Shown piece after piece: positions 12,001-15,837 of a stretch of 21,260 nt of DNA. Under the pieces are notes generated by a model, which was given only the letters and a program-made list of their open reading frames with translations, had not been told where the DNA came from and ran no database searches. This DNA is from Prevotella sp. CAG:1031 (lineage in GTDB: Bacteria > Bacteroidota > Bacteroidia > Bacteroidales > Muribaculaceae), in assembly GCA_000431215.1 (NCBI GenBank), contig HF985595.1, positions 72,144 through 93,403 of the forward strand, written 5' to 3'. A program made the position numbers and the translations under genes. How positions within the stretch are numbered: position 1 is the first letter of the stretch; each line of letters opens with the position of its first letter.

Positions 12001-13425
12001 GCATGGGCGGCGCTCGGAATGCAGTTAGACTTGCTCAACCGCTCCGCCGAAAACTGTGCCCGCTTCGCCGCATTCGTAACGTCAAGTGAGTTTGGACGCA
12101 GCGTCGACCGAGCAATCTATGACGCAAAGGAGATTAGTGTCAACTTCAACAAGAAGGGCAGTGGCGGCAAGATGGTCAATGCCAACGGACAGACAAGACT
12201 CGGCAAAATCGGCGCTTACCTTGGTGGCGGCGGCCGACTGCTATACGTGTTCTGGAACGCCGGCATACAGGGCATGACCAATTTCGCCCGTCAGGCAAAA
12301 TTGCATCCTGTCAAAGCGACTGCGGGCGCTTCGGCTCTTATGGCCCTCGGCTACGCCATTCCCATGCTCGCCGAAATGTTGGGCGGCGGTGATGGTGACG
12401 ACGACGACAAGAACGCCTACTACAATCTGCCCGAATATATCCGTCGTTCCAACATCTGTTTCTATGCCGGTGAACAGTGGGTTACAATCCCGCTTCCCAT
12501 TGAATATAGGGCAATGTATGGAATGGGCGAGCTTGCCTACGGTGTTATAAGCGGCAACGAGCGCTACAGCGGCATGGAACTAGGACTTCAAATGGCGGGT
12601 CAGGTCACGCAGCTTCTTCCCATCGACATGCTCGAAGGCGGGGGCGGCATATCGCCTTTCATCCCGAGCGCAGCAAAACCGTTCACCGAGGCGTATATTA
12701 TGAATAAGAGCTGGACAGGGTTGCCTGTCTACAAGGATACAGCCTTTAACAAAGATGATCCTGAATGGACAAAGGCCTACGCCAGCGCAGATAAGCATCT
12801 CGTAGACTTCGCCAAATGGCTCAACGAAACCTCCGGCGGTGACGACTACAAAAAAGGCTATATCGACATCAACCCCGCCAAGATAGAATATCTTCTCAAC
12901 GGCACCTTTGGCGGGATGTTTACCTTCCCCAATAAGTTGAACAAGACCGGCGAGACCATCTTCGGCGACCGTGAATTTGAATGGCGCAACATCCCGATTG
13001 CGAACCGTCTAATAAAATCGGGCGACGAGCGCACGGCAAACCGCAAACTTCAGAACGAATACTTCAAATACCTCAAGGAGTATGAATCCACGCGCAAGCT
13101 GATGAAGAAGTATGAGAACGCCGCGGATGAGGGTGTGATTAAGTACGCCGAGAAGGTCAACTTCCTGGAGAATTCGCCCGAATATCTGCGACATGAGATA
13201 TTCGACAGCTTCAAGCCTGATATTGACGCGGACCGCGAGGCTATAGCCGATGCGGAACGAAGCGAAAGGGCTACGGCTGAAAATCAGATGTATGCGGATA
13301 TGCGCCAGCTCGTCAACGCCCTTCATGATCCGACAGCATATTTCAAAAACCTTTACGACGCCGGTCTGCTTGACGACGAATATATTGAATGGCTCAAAAG
13401 CCACCATGGCATTAAGCTCAAATGA
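1..13425 (+). CDS. Giant polyvalent protein of a phage or mobile element (5' partial)
   Basis: One reading frame runs from the window edge to TAA-free codon 'K' before TGA at 13423-13425. The first ATG inside the window is at 76, but the 25 codons before it are open and protein-like, so the true start is probably outside and the protein exceeds 4474 residues. Domains in order: charged helical N-terminal part (1-430), Barnase/ColicinE5-like nuclease (738-1110), pyrophosphatase-like (1400-1840), zincin HENTH (1985-2530), helical polyvalent domain (2710-3010), N6-adenine methylase (3400-4190), strawberry-notch-type helicase (4680-6680), coiled coil (7230-7500), ART-like candidate (8395-8880), zincin HEAVAH (9180-9770), MuF-C-like (9840-10330), and LPD38-like C-terminus (10430-13425). 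This layout fits the polyvalent proteins known from phages and conjugative elements, which are thought to enter the recipient with the DNA and to modify, protect or process it. Whether it is cleaved into parts is unknown. The family call is firm; the exact domain borders are read by eye. Confidence 0.93.
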   Translation, partial: RRRLFGLFASEANGGKSLSRLAEDAMKQQCETYGIPYDNQDARNALIDVISGARTVGDIRNYIANNRIDEARRLAEAKRRHEEEQYDEFCRQEYHLSAEEVEAYEDQLLAELSERDREFDANEYNDYIADEMARAAEITKQQKNGTEDNDTRRGSTPGDRRVQENDTEGKGTVPWRGYEVLPESRADQSSGAAADGDRSGIQPADGVQGDGPASAVAQGAQRGGIAAVGRRKADDSPYGGLAEEVTSAIGPFGKIYTQFRGKPREAVTFLLAKRDGEAIGALHHKDVGEIDLVWGEEGSAHSDGFGLAKLAKYHPEVLFNLQEILNDMVVTKRSANRVQLESEKYKAAVRLTWDNQKKRWLLTMFEKKNSVLDNTTDTDKTHKGNGNDTATPENTVVSDRKDIDFASDKQGDSEKSSADGNDASLKFDAEAKKEAEAKGGLQAAVEAASAEVNTEPTEGQKKPGNYKKGHVTIGSFDITIENPAGSVRRGVDADGKEWSTTMANAYGEIRGTQSVDGDPIDVFLATDMDAWNGRKVFVVDQTNTDGSFDEHKVMLGFNSSEEAIKAYLANYDDSWAKTHPGLRISEVSLDDFKKWVASSHRKGKAFADYASVSKVAKVADIADRGSDAAKAAGPEQKDDASDSAAVSNQGDPQFVNAPSSDLLAKLTDEEREAIEDYFEEYQSVEIRCLTSEEEIDSSELSAEARDELHRLYDDGENLAAYCRENKKIYIFAGRVAADSLMYTLVHENTHAAIDAVRAEAETVLPKIVEQIADVALNKKRTFGDLYDAIKGEYPSEEAAEELLAYAIQRGEMRPEVRAALLDALDPQTRKFVEDRILKRIYGKEKLQTVYGVRQLSSEDYGNDERGRYAGHSRSSEEAGGERFEAGEGKKSASDKPITPSGNRLVSEERYQELKKRMIQKFGGQFNMGVDPEILAIGTEMAVYHIEKGARKFAAYAKAMIADLGDFIRPYLKSFYNAVRDMPEAEAAGLVADMDSYEDVRRVDIANFDKTTTDAMATARTVVAEEKAEKERAEAEKKLKKQGKKSKPKSPTTGSPFDAPEKRPVADLAGDSPAYQEKKAQTAALAGEIGAEIEARVLMLKESPADVKPLTMTEVKRMVGKYPALKGISDTDLQELVELAMTQLARSEALKNVNGSAEAQREAYDHIVNLYKMQPSLNARDSERLIKQQYSTPTPFGYVMGQFVQAGGKKVDSMLEPSAGNGALTITVNPSVVQVNDIDDARLANLRRLGYGKVTAQDALLPFNGEKADVVMTNPPFGTVTEKVYDGIFHISSLEAQMAINALEKMKDNGRAAIVIGGNTSYRTNGSMNPKDAAFFGYLYSHYNVADVINISGKALYSRNGTGYDVRMILIDGRKTGEFQRVFPPVKAKARAEQVTTFDELYKRVQDDIQQIQQVGSQSADVQREPETTTDGTASAPIRRGSNRPNSGAGQRPGTTSDAVGDTSRTGSGHLTAQHDGGGAVGVDNAVSGDAGSSDNVPRPKPQQPRSVGGGSTQNGTGRSGSDGRGAASSRPDSGTERLAVKPDLTTEKVPYPNQSGNGFTLMSVVPAAQAQVLQKSLGEIGDVDQYLVDELGYSSKEELYDYLAAEQIDSVALAIHQMNKGNAFIIGDMTGVGKGRQGAALIRYAVKQGKVPIYFTQKPTLFTDNYRDLADIGSSDLRPFIIASNPKDANIVDADGNIVHKLPSKKEQERVFAYIMEHGTLPDEYDYVLTTYDQIKNGTADYAQNEDGTWNTEVRKLPKKSKGYTTADYNGQTRRDALAKLAEGNIAILDESHTVGGDSGCGRYMQMLTSSAGGVTFLSATFAKRADNMPIYAQRTAIAEAEVKASELIDAIMKGGVTLQEIMSKQLVESGQMIRRERSFEGVTIDWLSVEEETNRRQREQFDEVAAIFNAIRNFQDDYITPIIDAKNEAAAEWGATVGHTQGTKDMGVKNVPFASKMYNLVNQLLFALKVDAVADRVVENLRNGYKPVISFTNTMEGFLSSAPKGVAMDEVPNFSLTLMRALDGVMRFTEKDADENTEGGFISLSELSADGQKAYNAIRDKIMNLAADLPISPMDAIRMRIEEAGYSVAEITGRTMQLNRTEDGKYIVEARKDRDKKAAMRDFNSGKLDVLMINKSGSTGISLHASSKFEDQRQRVMVFAQFQSDINDEVQMRGRIDRSGQVARGRYEYIMSTIPAEQRIQMMFKAKLKSLDANTTSSQKSKFNEMEIVDYLNKYGDEVVWEYMKEHPELEERLGDPLDMLQEKDSEDGPRTSEKEDTSKKTGCAGKISRYLAFLSVDEQDEIFKEITEAYRVKIQLLDDAGENDLEITTMPLRAETKRKQIWHEGVNHGSGNAFADNTYVEEVEVDVLKKPMKRDEIIEATRKLVGDKGIVTEYDQMRYGSKVGEVNWTRYAREKEAEISQFFQEKADEAVGKLREAGEARIAKAREKAVAAATKARGRGENNFTDAEIQSLADTVANEEREKEERKQDKRRSEIMGVKFRIQTLLNRLRAGSIYVVPQDLKQGTPEMFSQTFGTFVGFKFNKSYTLGSSTAIFATLDGRRKVELALSDPAISTIISATEMAYRYSPKEINAITMENWDSNVPTQTRHKRYIITGNLLQALVDTEKGEKTRGNLISYSTIDGETRQGILMGENFKPADLRNSAPLSSRLAQIREGKAVVSENGDVQIEKVSFGWQHRGQYELRVPKSKQLGGIYTMHSDLLKLVEGHNFITKGKNMVAYVDDTDIAKVVDMLSRAPFNLTVLQEPQLTDVSAEEAEDDVLCRPVTDKATLDRLNSEPTIKVYRAMQMIDGGLRPPMSGKVDGEWREATEVGIWEEAEEHPEMADEKGRFKLDKGNGKSIKAAYNPYIHTSRTPINDQFSSAWSRPELVIVEVEVPLSELTSGYRAEKAKDTVGEKEWKSGPVGRALAKIGQARRVILSRWSRIVRVVPVEEVAEAYAQRLNAHGIEVPFNTVPPALRDALAERGVKIGKPEKGNAGSASLPAFQQWINEQERQRMGDGYGAYSDAEVSLANDPVSKVVGKNRFSKKRQAEFAARERQRMADRIQRLAERMHLDNVEILTDASQLEGKRATAKGFYNKRTGKITIVIPNNVSTIDAEQTLLHEAVAHYGLRKLFGEHFDTFLDNVYDSADEDIRKKIAEMAAQNGWNFRTATEEYLAGLAEDTNFEDARGYASGWWQRVKRLFIDMLERIGFEGFRDKVGVVLTDNELRYILWRSYENLAEPGRYRSILGEAKDVAMQSDLKVGNYAERGIEAEYAAEPSAITELSKRFDEALKQYEERRLPQGFRFELGMPSAYLKSAGFPNLPICMRATLLARKAGDERHPFEASDLKGLVEAIQQPIAIFEYSKPNMRNLIVDVKRGDKHFLVGVTLDYKAGDIEINSVSGLFPKESHEWIKWIQDGKAIRIDQKEKVQTIIDSLRTNPAESERIGLNLDDVTKIVKSFENPTVEEEELFRPGDFSPRDKALARHEYERIVSSGSYQFQEAVQDSMLGLKKLYQAILGPGKRIEDVVGFENAYLFENRMSSMNAGEQHEYFIRYMQPLLKEIGKICGADKRKRKELTDYLMAKHGLERNEYMRNEAAKNGEKTDRDFAGLIGLTGEADWQNAEDTARQWVDDYESMVDTAALWEAINKATKATLEKVYLSGIISKETYEKILGMYDYYVPLRGWNETTSEQVYGYLTSKDGPLGGSIMKKAEGRESMADDPIATIGMMADDAIRQGNRNLMKQRFLNFILNHPSDAVSVHDIWLEYNDAMDEWVPVFADIEDTDTADEVAQKVEAFEQRMEALRTAEPDRYKKGREAQHIPYKVVRNNLREHQILIKRGGRTFVATINGNPRAAQAINGLTNPDVDQNGVVGNMLKAGTWINRHLSAFYTTRNPDFVVSNFFRDALYSNCMTWVKESPRYALRFHKNFGRLNPVVMRRLLGKWENGTLDMSDKYEKMFYQFMKNGGETGYTNVRDIEGHKRAVAAELKKQGSTGRKAWAALGMQLDLLNRSAENCARFAAFVTSSEFGRSVDRAIYDAKEISVNFNKKGSGGKMVNANGQTRLGKIGAYLGGGGRLLYVFWNAGIQGMTNFARQAKLHPVKATAGASALMALGYAIPMLAEMLGGGDGDDDDKNAYYNLPEYIRRSNICFYAGEQWVTIPLPIEYRAMYGMGELAYGVISGNERYSGMELGLQMAGQVTQLLPIDMLEGGGGISPFIPSAAKPFTEAYIMNKSWTGLPVYKDTAFNKDDPEWTKAYASADKHLVDFAKWLNETSGGDDYKKGYIDINPAKIEYLLNGTFGGMFTFPNKLNKTGETIFGDREFEWRNIPIANRLIKSGDERTANRKLQNEYFKYLKEYESTRKLMKKYENAADEGVIKYAEKVNFLENSPEYLRHEIFDSFKPDIDADREAIADAERSERATAENQMYADMRQLVNALHDPTAYFKNLYDAGLLDDEYIEWLKSHHGIKLK
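431..736 (+). CDS. Candidate overprinted ORF 1 inside the giant gene (+1 frame)
   Basis: A 101-residue frame starts at ATG 431 (a second ATG is at 446) and ends with TAA at 734-736. Its product is helical and charged, with balanced composition (for example IEEFKKMTLKEKARFLGEAM and PLSEEEKQMIARMEGWPKK), and its codons have strong G/C third positions. The main frame over the same bases is a Gly/Asp/Arg/Ser/Gln-rich disordered linker. The small frame ends just before the nuclease domain of the main frame resumes. I recognise no family. It may be a real overlapping gene, or an ancestral gene that the giant frame has swallowed. There is no clear ribosome site, as is usual in Bacteroidales. Confidence 0.5.
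   Translation: MEQKTMIPDAEARREIEEFKKMTLKEKARFLGEAMKFCLSHGLISPAERQQMATDPEFSRQMAFKAMARRQLWRKAHSEAELPLSEEEKQMIARMEGWPKK
738..1110 (+). other. Domain: Barnase/EndoU/ColicinE5-like nuclease in the giant protein
   Basis: The pattern GEAIGALHHKDVGEIDLVWG, followed by a GLAKLAKYHPEVL helix and a final AAVRLTWD...WLLTMFEKK strand pair, matches the phage 'Barnase-EndoU-ColicinE5/D-RelE-like' nuclease group recalled from polyvalent proteins. The two histidines (HH) and the later conserved basic residues are the likely active-site region. The role would be RNA cleavage, either as a toxin or against host RNA. This is a motif-level recognition. Confidence 0.7.
1400..1840 (+). other. Domain: inorganic pyrophosphatase-like (InPase type) in the giant protein
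   Basis: The segment begins GHVTIGSFDITIENPAGSVR and contains YGEIRGTQSVDGDPIDVFLA. The paired acidic residues in DGDPIDVF match the metal-binding D-x-D-P-x-D core of soluble pyrophosphatases. It ends at GKAFADY. A pyrophosphatase-like domain of this form is known from polyvalent proteins of phages and conjugative elements. Its substrate there is not established. Confidence 0.7.
1985..2530 (+). other. Domain: zincin-type metallopeptidase 1 (HENTH)
   Basis: LVHENTHAAID at 2230-2262 gives an HExxH zinc motif (His codons at 2236 and 2248). A downstream SEEAAEELLAYAI helix could supply the third, glutamate, ligand. This is the first of two zincins in the same chain. It could process the polyprotein itself or host targets; the sequence does not tell which. 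Confidence 0.75.
2522..2692 (+). CDS. Candidate overprinted ORF 2 inside the giant gene (+1 frame)
   Basis: A short 56-residue frame starts at ATG 2522 and ends at TAA 2690-2692. It begins MARKNYKRFTAFDSFHQKIT and continues into a charged EEKDSKRAKERNP-type tail. It lies in the same +1 frame as the other two candidates. It sits exactly in the linker between zincin 1 and the helical polyvalent module, where the main frame reads as a Gly/Ser/Glu-rich stretch. It is too short for a firm call, and no family is recognised. Confidence 0.3.
   Translation: MARKNYKRFTAFDSFHQKITEMMNEGDMPDTPEAQKKPEEKDSKRAKERNPRPTSP
2710..3010 (+). other. Domain: helical polyvalent-protein-associated module
   Basis: The segment FNMGVDPEILAIGTEMAVYH, followed by EKGARKFAAYAKAMIADLGD and IRPYLKSFYNAVRD, is a compact all-alpha module. 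I recognise it as recurring next to methylase-helicase parts in Bacteroidales mobile-element proteins. It has no visible catalytic residues. A structural or DNA-packing role is only a guess. Confidence 0.5.
3400..4190 (+). other. Domain: N6-adenine DNA methyltransferase
   Basis: Motif I is LEPSAGNGALT (3640-3672), the SAM-binding loop. The catalytic motif IV is TNPPFG (NPPF codons at 3817-3828). The SAM-binding acidic strand VNDIDDARLANLRRLG lies between them. STPTPFGYVMGQFVQ precedes motif I, as in type I-like and orphan adenine methylases. It should methylate adenine in DNA, plausibly to protect the incoming element from host restriction. No target-recognition domain is obvious. Confidence 0.88.
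4259..4621 (+). CDS. Candidate overprinted ORF 3 inside the giant gene (+1 frame)
   Basis: A 120-residue frame starts at ATG 4259 and ends at TAA 4619-4621. An upstream ATG at 4193 would overlap the methylase end and gives less plausible residues, so 4259 is preferred. The product has regular helical segments (LTEQRVRQFVGEAIARTQEQ; EAELLEWIMQSQEMQEALIM; VEATDVEQLLLDLTVAQSDW) and codons with strong G/C third positions. The main frame here is a Gly/Ser/Thr/Arg-rich disordered linker between methylase and helicase, and its ordered sequence resumes right after this stop. No family is recognised. It looks more like a real protein than the main-frame reading of the same bases. Confidence 0.5.
   Translation: MCSENPKQPLTEQRVRQFVGEAIARTQEQGNDPVRQAMQSEIHPGPVADTLQPSTTEAELLEWIMQSQEMQEALIMFRDQNPSSPEASEVEAHRMEQEEVEATDVEQLLLDLTVAQSDWR
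4680..6680 (+). other. Domain: strawberry-notch-type SF2 helicase
   Basis: Walker A is DMTGVGKGRQGA (GVGKG at 4891-4905), Walker B is ILDESH (DESH at 5368-5379), and motif III is LSAT (SAT at 5455-5463). The C-terminal half has GSTGISLHASS and QMRGRIDRSGQ (6514-6546), with the arginine finger. The GVGKGRQ Walker A and the 'QMxGRxDRSGQ' motif are typical of the strawberry-notch/SNF2-like group carried by mobile elements. It is expected to be an ATP-driven DNA translocase or remodeller. Both lobes look intact. Confidence 0.88.
8395..8880 (+). other. Domain: possible ADP-ribosyltransferase-like toxin domain
   Basis: The segment starts IKVYRAMQMIDGGLRPPMSG, has a YNPYIHTSRTPINDQFSSAW centre, and continues with LVIVEVEVPLSELTSGYRAE. 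The order of an early 'YRA', a central 'HTSR..ND.FSSA' and a later glutamate in a beta-strand recalls the R-S-E layout of ADP-ribosyltransferases. I have no firm family name. Other single-domain effectors with the same layout are possible. Confidence 0.35.
9180..9770 (+). other. Domain: zincin-type metallopeptidase 2 (HEAVAH)
   Basis: TLLHEAVAHYGLRKLFG has an HExxH motif (HEAVAH at 9367-9384), and ATEEYLAGLAED downstream could give the third ligand. ITIVIPNNVSTIDAEQTLLH before it is the usual edge strand plus active-site helix. The closing WWQRVKRLFIDMLERIGF helix is amphipathic. This fold is common in phage polyvalent proteins. Confidence 0.75.
9840..10330 (+). other. Domain: MuF C-terminal-like
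   Basis: The sequence FELGMPSAYLKSAGFPNLPI, then HPFEASDLKGLVEAIQQPIA, IFEYSKPNMRNLIVDVK, and INSVSGLFPKESHEWIKWI follows the MuF-C pattern of phage polyvalent proteins: a 'G.P..L...G..d.pI', an 'Hp......L...i..Pi.if' and an 'in.i.S.y' block. The biochemical role of MuF-C is not settled; a toxin or nuclease function has been suggested. Confidence 0.6.
10430..13425 (+). other. Domain: LPD38-like C-terminal region with hydrophobic segment
   Basis: About 1000 mostly helical residues. TTRNPDFVVSNFFRDALY (11683-11736) is the hallmark I associate with the LPD38 polyvalent-associated domain. A glycine-rich stretch (GAYLGGGGRLLYVFWNAG) and the hydrophobic segment ASALMALGYAIPMLAEML lie near 12200-12390, directly followed by an acidic GGGDGDDDD patch. 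This could insert into a membrane, as virion ejection proteins do. That role is inference. The end of the protein is a charged coiled coil with a basic last residue. Confidence 0.6.
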
Positions 13426-13811
13426 GCTAAGCGGTAATAGTTAAACAAAGGGTAATGCCCGCGAGATGTAAATTTGCATACATGGAAAAGCCAGATAGAG
13501 GTTGAATAAACCGAAAAATCGCCTCGACTGATGATTCAATCAAAAATATGTTGAGAATATGCTGAGAGTTATGAAGCAAGTATCTAAATATCAAGCGAGT
13601 ATTATAGTGGCGCAGGCTGCGATCGAAGACTAATTTAATTAGCTAAGATCAGGCCGTGATATCGTGTGTATCGGTATCACGGCCTTTTTTGTATCTGAGA
13701 CTCCAAAATTTGAGGTTTTGCGTCATATATACTTCATTTTATGAAGAAAGGATGCGGACGGAGTAAACGTATTGTAATCCATATTGTTATATCCTAAAAT
13801 AGGAATAATCT
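13426..13811. other. Intergenic region; probable element-host boundary
   Basis: 386 bases without a convincing gene. It holds a strong forward terminator (13652-13690), a 24-codon frame from ATG 13559 to TAA that I do not believe is a gene, and a 5-bp inverted repeat TCCTA-AAA-TAGGA (13792-13804) just before the next start codon. No tRNA is visible. A change from mobile-element to host genes is expected in or near this stretch, but no attachment-site repeat can be shown from one side alone. Confidence 0.4.
13652..13690 (+). terminator. Rho-independent terminator downstream of the giant gene
   Basis: A perfect 10-bp stem GGCCGTGATA / TATCACGGCC with a 13-base loop, followed directly by six T residues. 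It lies about 230 bases after the giant gene's stop and points forward. Confidence 0.85.
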
Positions 13812-14108
13812 ATGGCAAATTTTATAGAAAACAGCGAACAGAGGCGTCGCGCGTTCCGCAGGTATTATAACGAAAGGACAAATAAACGGCTAAAATACAT
13901 AGCTTTAGCATCTATTTCAGCTGCCATCGTTCTGATGGTTATAATGGTATTCAGTCTGGATAGTTTATCTATGCGGAGTTTGCTGTTTATGCGCGGCTGT
14001 GCGGGGTTGTTCGCAATAGTCTTTATTGTTTTGGTTGCAACCATTGTCTACAGGGCAAACGTTGCATATTTTAAGGATAAGGCTAAAAACAGGCATAAAA
14101 ATCAGTAA
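13812..14108 (+). CDS. Small two-helix membrane protein, function unknown
   Basis: A 98-residue protein. It has a strongly basic N-terminus (EQRRRAFRRYYNERTNKRLK), a first hydrophobic helix at about residues 28-47, a second at about 57-79, and a basic tail ending KDKAKNRHKNQ. The positive-inside rule suggests that both ends face the cytoplasm. It is alone on the + strand between the terminator and a convergent operon. It resembles no family that I can name. The composition and clean membrane topology support a real gene. Confidence 0.65.
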   Translation: MANFIENSEQRRRAFRRYYNERTNKRLKYIALASISAAIVLMVIMVFSLDSLSMRSLLFMRGCAGLFAIVFIVLVATIVYRANVAYFKDKAKNRHKNQ

Positions 14109-14112
14109 TCCG

Positions 14113-14152
14113 CCAACTCAACGCAATCAGTGGGAATATTACGCTGAGTTGG
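14113..14152. terminator. Hairpin between convergent genes
   Basis: CCAACTCAACG and CGCTGAGTTGG form an 11-bp stem with one mismatch and an 18-base loop. There is no T-tract on either side. It sits between the ends of two convergent genes, so termination or mRNA 3' protection is likely. Confidence 0.4.
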
Positions 14153-14177
14153 AGGTCTGCCGGATGGGCTTGCGGGT

Positions 14178-14547
14178 TTACGGAAAGATGCTGTTACCGG
14201 ATGAGAAGCTGTCCGGGAATACGCTGCCGACGAGCTCTTCGCTCATATTATTGTAGTTTTCGAGAATGGGAGTCAGAAATTTCTTCGACTTTGTTGTAAT
14301 AAGGACTACGCCGCCGATTTTCGGGCTAAAAATTCTTATTATTTCAGGATCTTTTATGATCTCCACACTTTCGATATCTTCGGACGATATCTCTGTGATG
14401 TTCTGGACTTCCACTCCATCAAATGTATACAGGCATATCGATACCTTCACATTCGTCGGTATGGCAACAGGGGCTTGGGGCGCAATGTCTTTGTGCGTAG
14501 GCCGAGGCAGATATTGTCAGGGCAAGAATAATGAGTAATTTTTTCAT
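14178..14547 (-). pseudogene. TonB-plug-like small secreted protein, frameshifted after the signal peptide
   Basis: From ATG 14547 the frame reads MKKLLIILALTISASAYAQ, a clear signal peptide, then runs into an unrelated tail (RHCAPSPCC...) and stops soon after. The next frame encodes PTNVKVSICLYTFDGVEVQN followed by SSEDIESVEIIKDPEIIRIF and GGVVLITTK, which is the pattern of the TonB-dependent-receptor plug domain ('DGVE...I..EDIESIEVLKD......G..GVILITTK'). Removing one base in the AAA run (plus-strand TTT at 14490-14492) joins both parts as AYAQ-DIAPQAPVAIP. The remaining in-frame ORF begins at GTG 14450. No beta-barrel follows, so it would be a stand-alone plug domain of about 120 residues. 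It lies 34 bases after the aspartic protease gene in the same direction. The lesion may be a real mutation or a sequencing error. Confidence 0.6.
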
Positions 14548-14580
14548 CTCAGGGTATATTGATTATTAAATTTTGAATGG

Positions 14581-15810
14581 TCACAGCTCTGTCGACAGAA
14601 CCATGTCTTCGAGGTTGAAGCGCACTTTGCGGAACAAGATCATGCTTCTTAAGCCAAGGTTATTGTCGTCCATATAATAATTGGCTTGTTGCTCTGTCTG
14701 AACTTCCATAGTCGGTATAGTTACAGAATTACCACCAAGCGTAAGTTTCGCATCAGGCAGTTTATAGCACAGTACTGACCATACACCTCCTACACCTCCT
14801 TGTCGGACGGTGTCACTTTCGCAGTTCTTAGTCAGGAACTCTTTATTATGCTCGAAAAATGATTTGTTAAGCCTTCCGAATGATGCGTCGCCTGTGTCGA
14901 GTTTTATCAGCAGAGGCTGTTGGTTGACTTCTGCTGTGGTCAGAAGGTTCATACCGGATGAGAAACACATATTCGGTCTGACGTCAGATGGGCCGGGTGT
15001 TGTGGCCGGAATCTGGATTTCATTGGTCGAGAAATCTAGTGTGACATCTTTAAGCCGGAGCATCAGCTCGCTGCCGACAATAAATTCGAGAACACTCATG
15101 TATTTATCGGCTTCTTCGTTATGACTCCTTATGTCAATTACATAAAAGGGCACATCCTTTACGATAATATTCCCTAATCTCAACTCGCGGGCAATCGCAT
15201 ATCTGCCGGCCGAAGATGCCACGCCTGTAGCTGCTACATCCGCATCAAGCAGCTCCAGACCATAGGCATTGGCAAGCGAGTCGGTTATGACGTTAACTCC
15301 GGCACCGGTATCGAATGTTATCTTTACACGATTCCCATTGATCTCGGCGTCTCGGATCTGTATTATGAGCTGACCGCTTTCAGGTTTTCCGGCCGGAATG
15401 AGATCGAAAGGTATTATTCCCGCTTCGCCATCGAATGAGATTTGATAAGGCGAGTATGAGGTAAGGGCTTTATATTGAGCGGCCATATTGGAGTAGGGGA
15501 TGAGACTTGTCGAGTCAACCATTTGATAGGCTGACTGCAAAACGGCTGTCAATAGCTCAGCAGCCTCTCGGTTTCTGCCGACTCTGCTCAAATCCATAGA
15601 ATACATCGCGGCGCTTTGCAATAGCAGATTCAAGTCAAGATATTGGTTTTGAGTCTTAAGAAGTTCATCGAAAGCCGGTATCGAAATATCGGGCCGATTG
15701 AATCGGTTACCGAGCATACAGCGCGAGAATACCTCAAGAAACGGGTTTATGGAATCTTTTGGAGAACTGTGATAAATATCATACAATCCGAAATGATCCG
15801 ATGAATTCAT
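14581..15810 (-). CDS. Retropepsin-like aspartic protease, signal peptide cut off by a stop codon
   Basis: 409 residues from ATG 15810. A helical N-terminal part (about 1-115) precedes a retropepsin-like fold. The first catalytic-type motif is ITFDTGAG (Asp167) and a second is IKLDTGDA (Asp305), each followed by a hydrophobic-Gly strand. Two DTG motifs in one chain allow an intramolecular active site like that of pepsins. The family is common in Bacteroidota and is usually exported. The matching signal peptide is encoded directly upstream in the same frame (15838-15897) but is separated by TAA, so the protein as written would stay in the cytoplasm. It is followed by the plug-like gene in an apparent operon. 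Confidence 0.8.
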   Translation of the reverse strand: MNSSDHFGLYDIYHSSPKDSINPFLEVFSRCMLGNRFNRPDISIPAFDELLKTQNQYLDLNLLLQSAAMYSMDLSRVGRNREAAELLTAVLQSAYQMVDSTSLIPYSNMAAQYKALTSYSPYQISFDGEAGIIPFDLIPAGKPESGQLIIQIRDAEINGNRVKITFDTGAGVNVITDSLANAYGLELLDADVAATGVASSAGRYAIARELRLGNIIVKDVPFYVIDIRSHNEEADKYMSVLEFIVGSELMLRLKDVTLDFSTNEIQIPATTPGPSDVRPNMCFSSGMNLLTTAEVNQQPLLIKLDTGDASFGRLNKSFFEHNKEFLTKNCESDTVRQGGVGGVWSVLCYKLPDAKLTLGGNSVTIPTMEVQTEQQANYYMDDNNLGLRSMILFRKVRFNLEDMVLSTEL

Positions 15811-15837
15811 CGCGCCCCCGACACGTTCGTCGATGCT

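Noticed and set aside
13559..13633. 24-codon frame after the giant gene
   Set aside because: Too short, no start signal, no similarity that I can recognise.
13426..14177. Search for tRNA or CRISPR repeats at the element edge
   Set aside because: No cloverleaf-like arm set or regularly spaced repeats were seen.
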